A DNA stretch of 5,581 nucleotides from an uncultured Burkholderiales bacterium (GTDB lineage: Bacteria > Pseudomonadota > Gammaproteobacteria > Burkholderiales > Burkholderiaceae_E): positions 1 through 5,581 of the forward strand of contig CAIXXI010000349.1 of NCBI GenBank assembly GCA_903923345.1, given 5' to 3'. The position numbers and the translations under genes were made by a program. A model generated the notes under the pieces. That model was given only the letters and a program-made list of their open reading frames with translations. It was not told where the DNA came from and ran no database searches. Of this stretch, positions 5,433 through 5,581 are shown in pieces. Positions within the stretch are counted from its first letter, which is position 1. Each line of letters begins with the position of its first letter.

Positions 5433-5581
5433 TTAGCCGCGCAGCAGGGAGAGCACACCCTGCGGTGCCGCGTTGGCCTGGGCCAGCATCGCGGTACCCG
5501 CCTGCTGGAGGATCTGTGCACGGGTCAGGTTGGCGGTCTCCTGAGCGAAGTCGGCGTCCATGATCCGGCTCTTGGCTGCAG
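5433..5581 (-). CDS. fliC: Flagellin, C-terminal fragment (first copy, runs off the window)
   Basis: The last 49 codons of a flagellin gene whose 5' part lies beyond the right edge. The frame ends in TAA at 5435-5433. It encodes AAKSRIMDADFAQETANLTRAQILQQAGTAMLAQANAAPQGVLSLLRG, the C-terminal D0/D1 helix. This helix packs into the filament core and is the segment bound by FliS. Compared with the last 48 residues of the second flagellin it is mostly identical, with differences concentrated in the final dozen residues (AQANAAPQGVLSLLRG here, SQSNQVPQQVLSLLPR there). Its ending is the more typical of the two. Overall length and central domain cannot be judged. Confidence 0.95.
   Translation of the reverse strand, partial: AAKSRIMDADFAQETANLTRAQILQQAGTAMLAQANAAPQGVLSLLRG

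Overview
The window is GC-rich proteobacterial chromosome, most likely from a beta- or gammaproteobacterium with polar-type flagellar genes. The evidence is the flagellin sequence, the compact flagellin-cap-chaperone order, a YcgR-type brake, a YibF-type GST and a short TrhO. I cannot fix the genus from sequence alone.

Layout. On the + strand, positions 1-446 hold the 3' part of a glutathione S-transferase (YibF-like). It is followed after 8 bases by a rhodanese-type tRNA U34 hydroxylase (trhO/yceA family, 455-1204). Everything from the right edge back to 1086 lies on the - strand and forms a late flagellar block. Read in the direction of transcription it is: the C-terminus of one flagellin (5433-5581, cut by the window edge), a second complete small flagellin (4389-5228), the filament cap fliD (2873-4306), the flagellin chaperone fliS (2362-2793 or 2823), a fliT-like chaperone (2015-2359, GTG start), and a YcgR/PilZ c-di-GMP flagellar brake (1086-1985). 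The brake gene runs tail-to-tail 119 bp into trhO.

How the genes work together. The flagellins build the filament, FliD caps it, FliS and FliT keep flagellin and cap protein export-competent, and YcgR slows the motor when c-di-GMP is high. Regulatory signals can be read directly. A rho-independent terminator lies between the second flagellin and fliD. A near-consensus sigma-28 (FliA) promoter lies in the fliD-fliS gap, driving fliS-fliT-ycgR and bearing on the fliS start. A hairpin buries the Shine-Dalgarno of the second flagellin. A large GC-rich hairpin lies between the two flagellin genes.

I see no mobile element, CRISPR array, RNA gene or defence system, and no evidence for a wholly new system. 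The points of interest are regulatory architecture and gene overlap within a recognisable flagellar locus.
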